From Roseiarcus sp963807735 (GTDB lineage: Bacteria; Pseudomonadota; Alphaproteobacteria; Rhizobiales; Beijerinckiaceae), in the NCBI GenBank assembly GCA_963807735.1, contig CAWEDI010000051.1, positions 4,796-68,795 on the forward strand: DNA of 64,000 bases. Direction: 5' to 3'. Below are positions 34,663 through 43,472 of the stretch, one piece after another. Within the stretch, counting starts at the first letter, position 1. Each line of letters starts with the position of its first letter. Below the pieces are notes generated by a model. That model searched no databases. It saw only the letters and a list, made by a program, of their open reading frames with translations, and was not told the DNA's origin. Position numbers and translations under genes: made by a program.

Positions 34663-35778
34663 TCAGCTCATGAAGATGCGCGGCAGGATGCGCTTCTTCA
34701 CCCCCTCGAACAAGGCGGCGCGCAGCTTTTCCGCGATTCCGAGGTAGGCCTTGGCCTGCGGGCTGTCGGGGGCGCTGGCGACGACCGGCTGGCCGCCGTC
34801 GGAGGTCTCGCGGATCAGCATGTGCAACGGCGCTTCGCCGAGGAACGGCACGCCCTGCGCCTCCGCCTCATGGCGGGCGCCGCCATGCGCGAACACGTCG
34901 CTGCGCTGGCCGCAATGCGGGCAGACGAAATAGCTCATGTTCTCGACGACGCCGAGAATGGGCGTCTCGACCTGCTTGAACATCGCGATGGCGCGACGTG
35001 CGTCGATCAGCGACAGATCCTGGGGCGTCGAGACGATGACCGCGCCGGCCAGCGGCGCGTTCTGGGCGATCGTCAGTTGCACGTCGCCGGTGCCGGGCGG
35101 CATGTCGATGACGAGCACGTCGAGTTTTCCCCAATCGACGTCGCGCAGGAACTGGTTGAGCGCCGATGTAACCATCGGCCCGCGCCATACGATGGCGGAA
35201 TTGTCTTCGACGAGAAAGCCGATCGACATCACCTTGACGCCGAACCTCTCGATCGGCAGCAACTTCTGCCCGTCGGGGGCGAGCGAGGGTTTTTCCCGGA
35301 TGCCGAACAGCCGCGGCATCGACGGGCCGAACACGTCGGCGTCAAGCACGCCGACCTTGAGGCCGAGCTTGGCGAGACCGATCGCCAGATTGCAGGCCGT
35401 GGTCGATTTGCCGACGCCGCCCTTGCCCGAGGCGACGGCGATGATCTTTTCGACGCCCTCGATCGGCCGGCCGCCGCGCGCCGCCGCGCGAGGCGGATGC
35501 GGGGCGTGCGGGGCGGGTTTCGGCGCGCCCGGCGCGTTCTCGGCCGTGAGCGTGACGAGCGCCGAAGTGATGCCGGGCAACGCCTTGACGGCGCTTTCAA
35601 CGGCGGCCTTCATCGGCTCCAGCGTCGGCGCTTTCGCCGGGTCGACGCGGATGGCGATGAACACTTTGCCATCGCGCTGCGTGATCCCGTCGATCGCGCC
35701 GGACTCCGGCAGCGGCGTGCGGCCGTCGGGTCCGGCGACCCCGGCGAGCGCGGCGCGGATTTCGGATTCGGTGGGCAT
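34663..35778 (-). CDS. Mrp/ApbC-family iron-sulfur carrier ATPase
   Basis: A 371-residue P-loop ATPase of the Mrp/Nbp35/ApbC group that binds a [4Fe-4S] cluster at a dimer interface and passes it to apoproteins. An N-terminal MIP18/DUF59-like domain covers about residues 1-90. The deviant Walker A is GKGGVGKSTTACNLA near residue 118, switch/Walker B DVLVIDMPPGTGD near residue 215, and the bridging CxxC is FVCPHCGQ near residue 275. A Pro/Ala-rich linker joins the two domains. It probably forms a transcription unit with the DUF971 gene. Confidence 0.92.
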   Translation of the reverse strand: MPTESEIRAALAGVAGPDGRTPLPESGAIDGITQRDGKVFIAIRVDPAKAPTLEPMKAAVESAVKALPGITSALVTLTAENAPGAPKPAPHAPHPPRAAARGGRPIEGVEKIIAVASGKGGVGKSTTACNLAIGLAKLGLKVGVLDADVFGPSMPRLFGIREKPSLAPDGQKLLPIERFGVKVMSIGFLVEDNSAIVWRGPMVTSALNQFLRDVDWGKLDVLVIDMPPGTGDVQLTIAQNAPLAGAVIVSTPQDLSLIDARRAIAMFKQVETPILGVVENMSYFVCPHCGQRSDVFAHGGARHEAEAQGVPFLGEAPLHMLIRETSDGGQPVVASAPDSPQAKAYLGIAEKLRAALFEGVKKRILPRIFMS

Positions 35779-35836
35779 GGGTTTTCAGTTCCGGCGAGGC
35801 GTGTGTCAGATATAGGCGAATTCTTCGGAAAACGCG

Positions 35837-36490
35837 CTATCCCCGCGGGCGTTCGATCGCTTCATAAATGCGCCGATCGGTGAAATCCGCGACCGCGAAC
35901 GCCGCGCCGGCGCCGATCAGCGTCTCCGCCGACAGGCCCGTGGTGAGCCCGACGACTGTGATTCCCGCGGCGACCGCGGCGCGCACCCCCGACAGCGAAT
36001 CCTCGAACGCCAACGCATCCTCCGCTCGTGCGCTCGTGAGCTTCAGAGCCGTCAGATAGGGCAGCGGGTCGGGCTTCGACCGCGCGAGTTCGCCACCGAT
36101 CACCACAATCGGCAGCCGCTCCGTCAGGCCGATGGCCGCCAGCACGCGCTCCGCGTTGGCGCGCGGCGCGTTGGTGACGACGGCGCAGCGCAAATCGCGC
36201 TCGCTCGCGTAATGCAGCAATTCGCCGGCGCCGCGCGTCGCTTGCAAGGCGCCGAGCCCGTCGCGATAGGCGGCCTCCTTGGCCTCGAACACCGCCGTGC
36301 GCTCCGCTTCCGAGACATGCGGAAGGAAGCGCTCGCCGATCATCGCATTCGAGGCGCCCATGATGTGCGCGGTGTAGATTGCGCGATCGAGGCTGATCCC
36401 GAAAGGCGCGAACACCTTCTGAAACGCGACGAGATGGTCGGCGTCGCTGTCGACCAGCGTGCCGTCGAGATCGAACAGAAGGGCGGTCAT
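35837..36490 (-). CDS. HAD-family phosphatase, beta-phosphoglucomutase-like
   Basis: A 217-residue HAD hydrolase with all four motifs: FDLDGTLVDSD at residues 6-16, VVTNAPRANAERV near residue 108, the lysine-containing RSKPDPLPYL near residue 142, and AFEDSLSGVRAA near residue 165. A helical cap domain lies between motifs I and II. This set matches sugar-phosphate phosphatases of the phosphoglycolate/beta-phosphoglucomutase type; the DLDG motif would suit either activity. Its ATG overlaps the stop of the upstream VapC gene by four bases (ATGA), so it is translated with the toxin-antitoxin pair. Confidence 0.87.
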   Translation of the reverse strand: MTALLFDLDGTLVDSDADHLVAFQKVFAPFGISLDRAIYTAHIMGASNAMIGERFLPHVSEAERTAVFEAKEAAYRDGLGALQATRGAGELLHYASERDLRCAVVTNAPRANAERVLAAIGLTERLPIVVIGGELARSKPDPLPYLTALKLTSARAEDALAFEDSLSGVRAAVAAGITVVGLTTGLSAETLIGAGAAFAVADFTDRRIYEAIERPRG

Positions 36491-36894
36491 GCGGCTCCGA
36501 TCAGCCCGACGGATTCGGCTTGCGCCGCGGCGGCGAGTTTTTGGTCGAGCGTCGCCAGGGGTTCGCGGCGCCGCTGCGCGAGCTCGAGATAGGCGGCGTC
36601 GTAGACGGTGAGGCGATATCGGCGCGCCAGTGCGAGCAGGGCGGCTTCGTCGGGGGAGCGGTCGATCATGATGGCGAGTTGCGCCACTTGATCGAGGAAT
36701 TCGTCTACCTCCGGTTCGGTAATCCGCTTGCGCCGCTCGTTGACGATCAGTGCATTGCGGAGTTCAAACCACCACAAGCTAGGGGCGAATGCGTGGCTGC
36801 GGGCGATGCGGTTTCTCGCTGCGTCAGCGACTTTCTCGCTTTCGTCGGAAAACGCCCAACACAATGTCGTCGACGCGTCGATGACAAAGGACAT
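36487..36894 (-). CDS. vapC: VapC-type PIN-domain toxin
   Basis: A 135-residue PIN-domain ribonuclease, the toxin of a type II toxin-antitoxin pair; such enzymes usually cut tRNA or rRNA. The acidic metal-binding residues are in place: Asp6 (FVIDAS), Glu44 (WFELRN), Asp99 (TVYDAAYLELA) and Asp117 (TLDQKL). Start choice is between TTG, overlapping the antitoxin stop by four bases, and the next codon ATG, overlapping by one; I use the ATG. It is coupled upstream to the antitoxin and downstream to a HAD phosphatase. Confidence 0.88.
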   Translation of the reverse strand: MSFVIDASTTLCWAFSDESEKVADAARNRIARSHAFAPSLWWFELRNALIVNERRKRITEPEVDEFLDQVAQLAIMIDRSPDEAALLALARRYRLTVYDAAYLELAQRRREPLATLDQKLAAAAQAESVGLIGAA

Positions 36895-37139
36895 CAATAT
36901 TTACGACCCTCGTCCCTCGCCGAAATAATCTCTTCCGCGGTGATCTTGCCGCGACGTCGACCCGCCGCCTTCATGTCTTCGATCACGCGCCGAATGTCTT
37001 CGCGCTTCTGGTCTGCTTCGGGCACAAGCCGCGCGATGGCGCGGCCGTGGCGGGTGATGATAAGCGTCTCGCCGCGTTCAACCTCGTCGAGAAGGCGGGG
37101 CAGGTGGGTTTTGGCTTCCGACGCCTGAACTTCTCGCAT
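36894..37139 (-). CDS. Phd/VapB-type antitoxin
   Basis: An 81-residue antitoxin of the Phd/YefM group. The N-terminal DNA-binding half reads VQASEAKTHLPRLLDEVERG and ETLIITRHGRAIARLVP, both characteristic. The C-terminal part, rich in Lys/Arg then acidic, would wrap the toxin. It precedes and overlaps vapC, the usual order. A short AT-rich element with tagactagtcga sits about 25 bp upstream of its start and could be an autoregulatory operator. Confidence 0.87.
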   Translation of the reverse strand: MREVQASEAKTHLPRLLDEVERGETLIITRHGRAIARLVPEADQKREDIRRVIEDMKAAGRRRGKITAEEIISARDEGRKY

Positions 37140-37210
37140 CGCGCAATCCTGACGACTGGTCGATTAGACTAGTCGAATCTACCCCACGCGAGAGTTTCTG
37201 TCGAGTTACC

Positions 37211-38728
37211 TCACATCGTCGCGCCGATTTGCCAGGGCGCGAATTCAGCGTCGCCGTAGCCGAGTTCCTCCGACTTGCTGCGCTCGCCCGAAGCGACGCG
37301 AAGCACTTTCTCGAAGATCTCCTGCGCCTTCGCCTCGATCGAGACGCCGTCGAGCATATCGCCGCAGTTGATGTCCATGTCTTCGGTCATGCGGCGGTAG
37401 GTCTCGTTGTTGGTGGCGAGCTTGATCGACGGCGTCGGCTTGCAGCCGTAGGCGGAGCCGCGGCCCGTGGTGAAACAGAGCACGTTGGCGCCGCCGGCGA
37501 CCTGGCCGGTGGCCGAGACCGGGTCATAACCGGGGGTGTCCATGAACACGAACCCCTTCGCCGTCACCGGCTCGGCGTAGCGATAGACGCCGTTGAGCGG
37601 CGTCGTGCCGCCCTTCGCGGCGGCGCCGAGCGACTTCTCGAGGATCGTCGTCAAGCCACCGGCCTTGTTGCCGGGCGAGGGATTGTTGTTCATCTCGCCG
37701 CCGTTGCGCGAGGTATAATCCTCCCACCAATGGATGAGATCGACCAGCTTGTCGCCGATCTCGCGGCTTGCGGCGCGGGCGGTCAGGAGGTGCTCGGCGC
37801 CGTAAATCTCAGGGGTCTCGGAGAGGATCGCGGTGCCGCCGTTCTTGACGAGAATGTCGGCGGCGGCGCCGAGCGCGGGATTGGCGGTGATGCCGGAATA
37901 GCCGTCGGAGCCGCCGCATTGCAGCGCCAGCATCAATTCGCTCGCCGGCCGCGTCTCGCGCTGCGCCTTGTCGAGGATCGGCAGCATCGCCTTGATCCGC
38001 TCCAGGCCCGCCTCGACGGTCTTGCGCGTTCCCCCGGTCGCCTGGATCGTCATCGAGTGGAACAGCTCGTTCTCGACGATGCCGTATTCCTCTTTCATGC
38101 GGCCGATCTGGAACACTTCGCAACCCAAGCCGACCATGATGACGCCGCCCATGTTGGGATTGCCGGCGTAGCCCCATTGCGTGCGTTTCAACGCCTCGAA
38201 GCCGTCGCCCTTGGCGGCCATGCCGCAGCCGGTGCCATGCACGAGCGGGATGACGCCGTCGACATTCGGGTAGTCGTCGAGCAGGCCGCTCTTCTCCGCC
38301 TCGCGGGCGATCAGCCGGGCGACGGTGGCCGAGCAATTCACTGAGGTGAGGATGCCGAGATAGTTGCGCGCGCCGGTCTTGCCGTTGGCGCGACGGAAGC
38401 CTTCGAAGGTCGCCTGCTCCTCAACCGGCAGCACGTTGATCGGCCGCGCATCCTCGCCGAAGCGGTAATCGCGGTGGAAATCGTGCAACACGCAATTGTG
38501 TTCATGCACCCACTCGCCGGGGGCGATCGCCTTCGCCGCGAAGCCGATGATCTGCCCGAACTTGCGGATTGGCTCTCCTTCCGCGATCGGCGCGGAGGCC
38601 ATCTTGTGGCCGCGCGGCACGCGCTCCCGCGCGGTAACGCCGACCGGGGTCGAGCCGGGGGAGAACTCCTCGACCGCGATGATGACATTGTCTTGCGGAT
38701 TCAAGCGCAAAGCGCGGGGGGCAGTCAT
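37211..38728 (-). CDS. UxaA-family sugar-acid dehydratase (altronate/galactarate type)
   Basis: A 505-residue iron-dependent hexarate/hexonate dehydratase. The N-terminal SAF domain spans about residues 10-90 (RGHKMASAPIAEG). The catalytic part has GARNYLGILTSVNCSATV near residue 121, HGTGCGM near residue 165, MVGLGCEV near residue 200, LQCGGSDGYSGITANPALG near residue 272, GNKAGGLTTILEKSLG near residue 352 and FTTGRGSAYG near residue 417. Whether the substrate is altronate, galactarate or another acid cannot be read by eye. It follows the GntR regulator by 15 bp, forming an operon, and is divergent from an FAH-family gene, consistent with dehydration to a 2-keto-3-deoxy acid. Confidence 0.9.
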   Translation of the reverse strand: MTAPRALRLNPQDNVIIAVEEFSPGSTPVGVTARERVPRGHKMASAPIAEGEPIRKFGQIIGFAAKAIAPGEWVHEHNCVLHDFHRDYRFGEDARPINVLPVEEQATFEGFRRANGKTGARNYLGILTSVNCSATVARLIAREAEKSGLLDDYPNVDGVIPLVHGTGCGMAAKGDGFEALKRTQWGYAGNPNMGGVIMVGLGCEVFQIGRMKEEYGIVENELFHSMTIQATGGTRKTVEAGLERIKAMLPILDKAQRETRPASELMLALQCGGSDGYSGITANPALGAAADILVKNGGTAILSETPEIYGAEHLLTARAASREIGDKLVDLIHWWEDYTSRNGGEMNNNPSPGNKAGGLTTILEKSLGAAAKGGTTPLNGVYRYAEPVTAKGFVFMDTPGYDPVSATGQVAGGANVLCFTTGRGSAYGCKPTPSIKLATNNETYRRMTEDMDINCGDMLDGVSIEAKAQEIFEKVLRVASGERSKSEELGYGDAEFAPWQIGATM

Positions 38729-38743
38729 CGGAAGCTCTCCTTG

Positions 38744-39412
38744 TCACGGCGCGAACAGCGCAGGCTTTTCCTGCGCCAGCGCCTCGAAAGTGTTGGCGAC
38801 GGTGGCGATATGCGCGGCCATTGCGGCGCGGGCGGCTTCGGGCTCGCGCGCCGCGATGGCGGAGAAGATCGCGCGGTGTTCGGCGAGCGTCTCCTGCATG
38901 CGGCCCGGCGGGCTCATCAAAAGCCGGCGTGGCCGTTCGAGATGTTGGCGCACCCCGTCGAGAATGTCCTCGCTGCGATGCAGGCCGAGATGCTGGGTCA
39001 ACAGCGCGTGAAAGCCGACGTCGAGAGCATAAAACTGTGCGCGATCGCCCCCGCGCGCGGCGTCGTCCGCCTCGCCGAGATTGGCGGAGAGGTCAGAACG
39101 GGCCTCGTCGTCAAGCCCGATTGCAGCCTGCGCGGCGATCTCGCCTTCGAGCGCGCGGCGCACGAACAGCAGTTCGCGCACGGCCTCGGCCGAGATCGGC
39201 GCGACAAAGGAGCCATGCTGAGGTTCGACGCGCACGAGGCGCTCGAACGCCAGCCGGCTGATCGCCGCGGAGACCGGAAACCGCGACACGCCGAGCCTTT
39301 CGCACAACGCCAGCTTGTCGATGGCCTCGCCAGGCTCCAGTTCGCCCGACAGAATAGCCTCCTTGACTGCGCCGTACACTTGCTCCGCCTTGCTGGTGAC
39401 GCGCTCCCGCAT
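38744..39412 (-). CDS. GntR/FadR-family transcriptional regulator
   Basis: A 222-residue regulator. The N-terminal winged helix includes QVYGAVKEAILSGELEPGEAIDK and ERLGVSRFPVSAAISRL with the recognition helix near residues 40-60. The C-terminal FCD domain has LFVRRALEGEIAAQAA, DVGFHALLTQHLG and EHRAIFSAIAAREPEAARAAM, with the metal-binding Asp/His pattern of the FadR class. It probably senses the sugar acid processed by its neighbours and controls both directions. I prefer the ATG at 39412 (gggagggg upstream) to an ATG nine codons earlier that lies in the palindrome. Confidence 0.88.
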   Translation of the reverse strand: MRERVTSKAEQVYGAVKEAILSGELEPGEAIDKLALCERLGVSRFPVSAAISRLAFERLVRVEPQHGSFVAPISAEAVRELLFVRRALEGEIAAQAAIGLDDEARSDLSANLGEADDAARGGDRAQFYALDVGFHALLTQHLGLHRSEDILDGVRQHLERPRRLLMSPPGRMQETLAEHRAIFSAIAAREPEAARAAMAAHIATVANTFEALAQEKPALFAP

Positions 39413-39432
39413 CGTCGCTTTGTCCCCTCCCG

Positions 39433-39444
39433 CTAACATGTTAG
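39433..39444. promoter_or_regulatory. Candidate GntR operator, divergent sugar-acid promoter
   Basis: A perfect 12-bp palindrome, ctaacatgttag, in the 86 bp between the divergent GntR gene and the FAH-family gene. Its position and symmetry suit the homodimeric FadR-type repressor encoded beside it, which would then control both transcripts and itself. Confidence 0.55.
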
Positions 39445-39498
39445 AGGCTGACGACGCGCGCGCAAGGGTTAAATGACGGAAAAAAGAGGAAACGCCCG

Positions 39499-40677
39499 AT
39501 GCCCTATCCCCACTTGATCGAGTCCGAGATTCTCCCGCGCGACGGTTTCGCCGGGGCGCTGGCAGGGCGCGCGTTCCGACCCGATCTCGGGGGGCCGGCG
39601 GTGGTCGCGATCCGGCCGGACGGCGTGTTCGATGTGACTGCAACGTTTCCAACCATGCGCGACCTAGCGGAAGCTGCCGACCCCGCCGCGGCGCTGAAGG
39701 CGACGACCGGCGAGCGGATCGGAACGCTCGCCGACCTGCTGGCCAATGCGCCGCCCGACGCGCGCGATTCCCGGAAGCCGTGGCTGCTCGCGCCCATCGA
39801 TTTGCAGGCGATCAAGGCGGCCGGCGTGACCTTCGTCGCCTCGATGCTGGAACGGGTTATCGAGGAGCGGGCGCGCGGAAATCCGGACAGCGCGACGCGC
39901 ATCCGCACAGAGATGGGCCGGTTGATCGGCGACGACCTCCGGTCGCTCAAGCCCGGCTCGCCGGAAGCGGAGCGATTGAAGGCCGCGTTGATCGCGGAAG
40001 GCGCGTGGTCGCAATATCTCGAAGTCGGCATCGGCCCCGACGCCGAGATTTTCACCAAGGCGCAGCCGATGTCGGCGGTCGGCTGCGGCGCCGACGCCGG
40101 CTTTCACGCCCATTCGCACTGGAACAATCCGGAGCCCGAGGCGGTGTTGCTGATCGCCTCCGACGGGCGGATCGTCGGCGCGACGCTGGGCAACGACGTC
40201 AACCTGCGCGATTTCGAGGGCCGCAGCGCGCTGCTGCTCGGCAAGGCGAAGGACCAGAACGCCAGCGCCGCGCTCGGACCGTTCGCGCGTTTCTTCGACG
40301 CGACATTCACGCTCGACGACGTGCGTGCGCTGGAGATTTCGCTCAACATCGAAGGCGAAGACGGGTTCAAGCTGGAGGGGCGCTCGTCGATGCGTGAGAT
40401 CAGCCGCGACCCCGCCGATCTCGCCGCGCAGCTCGTCGGTCCGCATCACGCTTATCCCGACGGCACCGCGCTCTACCTCGGCACCATGTTCGCGCCGGTG
40501 AAGGATCGCGACGCTCCCGGCAAGGGTTTCACGCACAAGGTTGGCGACGTCGTGACGGTCGCGGCTGACAAGCTCGGCGCGCTGGTCAACCGCATGAAAC
40601 ACGCGCAGGACTGCGAGCGATGGGATTTCGGGACGGCGGCGCTGATGCGCCATCTCGCCAAGCGCGGGGCGTTGTAG
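39499..40677 (+). CDS. Fumarylacetoacetase-family sugar-acid enzyme (AraD1-like)
   Basis: A 392-residue FAH-superfamily protein resembling the AraD1-type enzymes of pentose/hexose acid breakdown, which dehydrate or cleave 2-keto-3-deoxy acids. The metal-binding signature is visible as IFTKAQPMSAVGCGADAGFH near residues 176-195 (in part), HWNNPEPEAVLLI with the EPE motif, and LGNDVNLRDFEGRSALLLGKAKDQNAS (in part). It has the early substrate loop VTFVASMLERVIEERARG. It starts at an ATG after gaggaa. Divergent from, and presumably regulated with, the GntR-dehydratase operon. Confidence 0.85.
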   Translation: MPYPHLIESEILPRDGFAGALAGRAFRPDLGGPAVVAIRPDGVFDVTATFPTMRDLAEAADPAAALKATTGERIGTLADLLANAPPDARDSRKPWLLAPIDLQAIKAAGVTFVASMLERVIEERARGNPDSATRIRTEMGRLIGDDLRSLKPGSPEAERLKAALIAEGAWSQYLEVGIGPDAEIFTKAQPMSAVGCGADAGFHAHSHWNNPEPEAVLLIASDGRIVGATLGNDVNLRDFEGRSALLLGKAKDQNASAALGPFARFFDATFTLDDVRALEISLNIEGEDGFKLEGRSSMREISRDPADLAAQLVGPHHAYPDGTALYLGTMFAPVKDRDAPGKGFTHKVGDVVTVAADKLGALVNRMKHAQDCERWDFGTAALMRHLAKRGAL

Positions 40678-41022
40678 CGCGGGTTGTTGGGAGAATGCCC
40701 CCGCGTCGTCATGGCTGGGCTTGTCCTCAGTGGCGCTAACCTGACGCGCCGCTAAGCGGCGCGCTTGGTACAAGAACGACCGCTTCAGTCATGGCCGGGC
40801 TTGTCCCGGCCATCCACGTCGCGCCGATACAAACTTGCGGCAAAGCGATATCTGCGCTCGTTGCAAACAGAGCTTTGTGGTTCTGAACCCGTGTCGCCCT
40901 GTTATGACGTGGATGCCTGGGACAAGCCCGGGCAAGACGCGGAGAGCGCCAATCAAACCCTCGTTAGCGCGTATCATCCACGCCGAAGCAGATAAGCTTC
41001 CAAGACTTCTCGCCGGGGTTCG
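40678..41022. other. 345-bp intergenic region holding repeats
   Basis: Between the FAH-family gene and the phaC stop. It holds a truncated family B arm at 40708-40728, a short hairpin (gcgccgct/agcggcgc near 40746-40763) that could terminate the left transcript, and the full family B copy 2. The rest shows no gene. Confidence 0.7.
40788..40938. repeat. Family B palindromic repeat, copy 2
   Basis: A 151-bp hyphenated inverted repeat with left arm gtcatggccgggcttgtccc and right arm complement ending ggcaagac, followed by gcggagag as in copy 1 at 14290. The loop is partly similar to copy 1 (gcggcaa and cgtggat blocks). A fragment of the left arm lies 80 bp upstream. Confidence 0.83.
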
Positions 41023-43356
41023 CTAAGACTTCACCTTCACGTATTCGCCCGGCGCATCGCAGATCGGCTTCAGCTTGCCGGCGCCGACCTCGCGCGCCGC
41101 CACGCGCTCGGGCGCTTGCGCCGTGATCCAGGCGATCCAATCAACCCACCACGAGCCGCGCGTTTCTTTAGCGGCGGCGACCCAGTCCTCGAACCGGCCT
41201 TCCGGGGCGCCGTTGGTCCAGTATTGGTACTTTGGCTTGTCGGCGGGATTGACGACGCCCGCGATATGGCCGGAGCCTGACATCACATAACGCACCGGGC
41301 CGCCGAAGAATTTCGCGCCGGTGAACACCGAGCGCGCCGGGGCGATGTGGTCCTCGCGCGCGGCAAGGTCGTAGACCGGGATCGTCACCTTACGCAGACT
41401 GACCGTCCGGCCCTCGATCAGCATGCGATCGTGGGTCAGATCGTTCTGCAAGTAGCAATGCCGGAGATAGAACCTGTGGTTGGCCGCCGGCATGCGCGTC
41501 GAATCGGCGTTCCAGACAAGCAGGTCGAACGCCATCGGCTCCTTGCCCTTGAGATAGTTGTTGACCCAGTACGACCAGATCAGATCGTTGGGCCGGAGCA
41601 TGTTGAAGGCGTTGGCCATCTGCGCGCCGTCGAGATAGCCGTGCTCGGCCATCCGCTTCTCGGTCAGGCGAAGCTGTTCGGCGTCGACGAAGATTTTCAG
41701 ATCGCCGGCGTCGGTGAAGTCGACTTGCGTGGTGAAGAAGGTCGCGCTCGAAATGCGCTTGTCGCCGATCTCGGCCATGAACGCGAGCGTCACCGCGAGC
41801 AGCGTGCCGCCGACGCAATAGCCGGTCGCCGCGATGTCGCTTTCGCCGGTGGCGGCCTCGATCGCCTCCAGCGCGGCGAACACGCCTTCACGCATATAAG
41901 CCTCAAAGCCCTTGTCGACATGGCGCTCGTCCGGGTTGACCCAGGACACGACGAACACGGTCAACCCTTGCGCCACCGCCCAGCGGATGAAGGATTTTTC
42001 CGGATTGAGATCGAGCACGTAGAACTTGTTGATCCATGGCGGCACGATCAGCAGCGGGCGCTTGTAGACGGTCGGGGTCGAGGGCGCATACTGGATGAGC
42101 TCGATAAGCTCGTTGCGAAACACCACCTTGCCCGGCGTGGCGGCGAGATTGACCCCGAGCGTAAACTTGGCGGCGTCCGCCTGGCGGATGCGCAACTGGC
42201 CCTGGCCGGCGGCGATGTCTTCGGCCATCATTTTCATGCCGCGCACCAGATTTTCGCCGCTCTCCGCCACGGTCGTACGCAGCAACTCGGGATTGGTGGC
42301 GAGGAAATTTGTCGGCGCCAGCGCGCTCGTCACCTGCCTGAGATAGAACCCGGCCTTTTCGCGCGTGTGCGGATCGAGTTCGTCGGCGTGCTTGACGAGA
42401 TCGTCGGCCCATTGCGAGGTCAGCACATAGGCCTGTTTTATGAAGTCGAAATAGGGATTCTGCGTCCACTCCGGGTCGGCGAAACGCTTGTCGGACGCCT
42501 CCGGCGCGACGACGTCGGGCGCTTTCTCGCCGGCGAGCTTCTTCAGCGTCGAACCCCATAAGGCGAAGAACTTAGTTGACAGCGCCGTCTGCGCTTCGAG
42601 CGCGCGGCGGGCGTCGGTCGCGTAATATTCGGCGACGCGGCCGAGCGTCGCGAACACGTCGGCGAGTTCGGGACTCGGGCCGACCTGCGGCGTCGCCGTC
42701 CCGGTTTCGACCGGCTTCCACATCGCCGCCATCGCCTTGCCGCTCTCTTGGACGAACCGTGCGACGTTGCGAGACAGTTTCTCGAAATCGGGCAGCGGCG
42801 TTTCGCGAGGGCCGGCGGCCGGCTTCGCCGCCTTGTCGGGCGCGGGCGGCGGCGGGGCCTCGGTTTTCGTCGGCGGGGGCGGGTCCGCGGGGATCGCCGT
42901 GGCAGGCGGGGACGGCGCCTCGACCTTGGTTGGAGGCGGCGACGCCGCGGCCGGCTTCTGCGCGTTCTCCGTTACGGCCGGGGGCGGGACGACGGCGTCT
43001 GCGGGGGCCGGCGACGTAATCGCGGCGGCGGGAACGGCGGACGGTTGAAATTTCGCACGCGCAGGCGGCGGTTCGGCTAGGATCGCCGCTGCTGGCGGCT
43101 TTTTGGCGGCCGGGGACGCGGATCGGATGTCAGCGCGCGCCGAGGCGAAGTCCGGCGCAGCGGCCCGCGAAGGCGGTGTTTTCGGGCGCGACGACGGCTC
43201 AATAGGGAGCGGCGTGGCCGGCTTTTTCGCCGCGACAGGCTCGGCAGGCTTGCCGGCGCCCTTCGGGGCCGTCTTCAACGCGGAAGGGACCCCGGCCAGG
43301 GCGGCCTTCCGCGCGTCGCCCGCGCGCTTCCCCTTACCTCGCACCAGGTCGATCAT
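41023..43356 (-). CDS. phaC: Class I poly(3-hydroxyalkanoate) synthase with long N-terminal extension
   Basis: Polymerises (R)-3-hydroxyacyl-CoA to PHA storage granules. The lipase-like box GYCVGGT holds the catalytic Cys514; Asp669 (REDHIAP) and His697 (GSGHIAG) complete the triad. Class I blocks NPYFDFIKQAYVL, PPWINKFYVLDLNPEKSF and SWVNPDERH are intact. At 777 residues it is about 190 longer than the usual class I enzyme: residues 1 to about 195 are Ala/Pro/Lys-rich, with proline repeats such as PPPTK and PPPP, likely disordered and perhaps for granule or protein binding. The ATG at 43356 follows gaggaaagccc, a good Shine-Dalgarno; earlier in-frame starts exist. No phaR, phasin or phaZ is adjacent. 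Confidence 0.94.
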   Translation of the reverse strand: MIDLVRGKGKRAGDARKAALAGVPSALKTAPKGAGKPAEPVAAKKPATPLPIEPSSRPKTPPSRAAAPDFASARADIRSASPAAKKPPAAAILAEPPPARAKFQPSAVPAAAITSPAPADAVVPPPAVTENAQKPAAASPPPTKVEAPSPPATAIPADPPPPTKTEAPPPPAPDKAAKPAAGPRETPLPDFEKLSRNVARFVQESGKAMAAMWKPVETGTATPQVGPSPELADVFATLGRVAEYYATDARRALEAQTALSTKFFALWGSTLKKLAGEKAPDVVAPEASDKRFADPEWTQNPYFDFIKQAYVLTSQWADDLVKHADELDPHTREKAGFYLRQVTSALAPTNFLATNPELLRTTVAESGENLVRGMKMMAEDIAAGQGQLRIRQADAAKFTLGVNLAATPGKVVFRNELIELIQYAPSTPTVYKRPLLIVPPWINKFYVLDLNPEKSFIRWAVAQGLTVFVVSWVNPDERHVDKGFEAYMREGVFAALEAIEAATGESDIAATGYCVGGTLLAVTLAFMAEIGDKRISSATFFTTQVDFTDAGDLKIFVDAEQLRLTEKRMAEHGYLDGAQMANAFNMLRPNDLIWSYWVNNYLKGKEPMAFDLLVWNADSTRMPAANHRFYLRHCYLQNDLTHDRMLIEGRTVSLRKVTIPVYDLAAREDHIAPARSVFTGAKFFGGPVRYVMSGSGHIAGVVNPADKPKYQYWTNGAPEGRFEDWVAAAKETRGSWWVDWIAWITAQAPERVAAREVGAGKLKPICDAPGEYVKVKS

Positions 43357-43472
43357 GGGCTTTCCTCTGACGTCGCGGCTCGTGGCCGATCCCTTTTCCG
43401 TCATAATAGTCTGGCAAGCCTTCGCGGCGCCAGTAAGTCTTTTGGCGATTGCGTCGCGCCGGGGAGGCGGGA

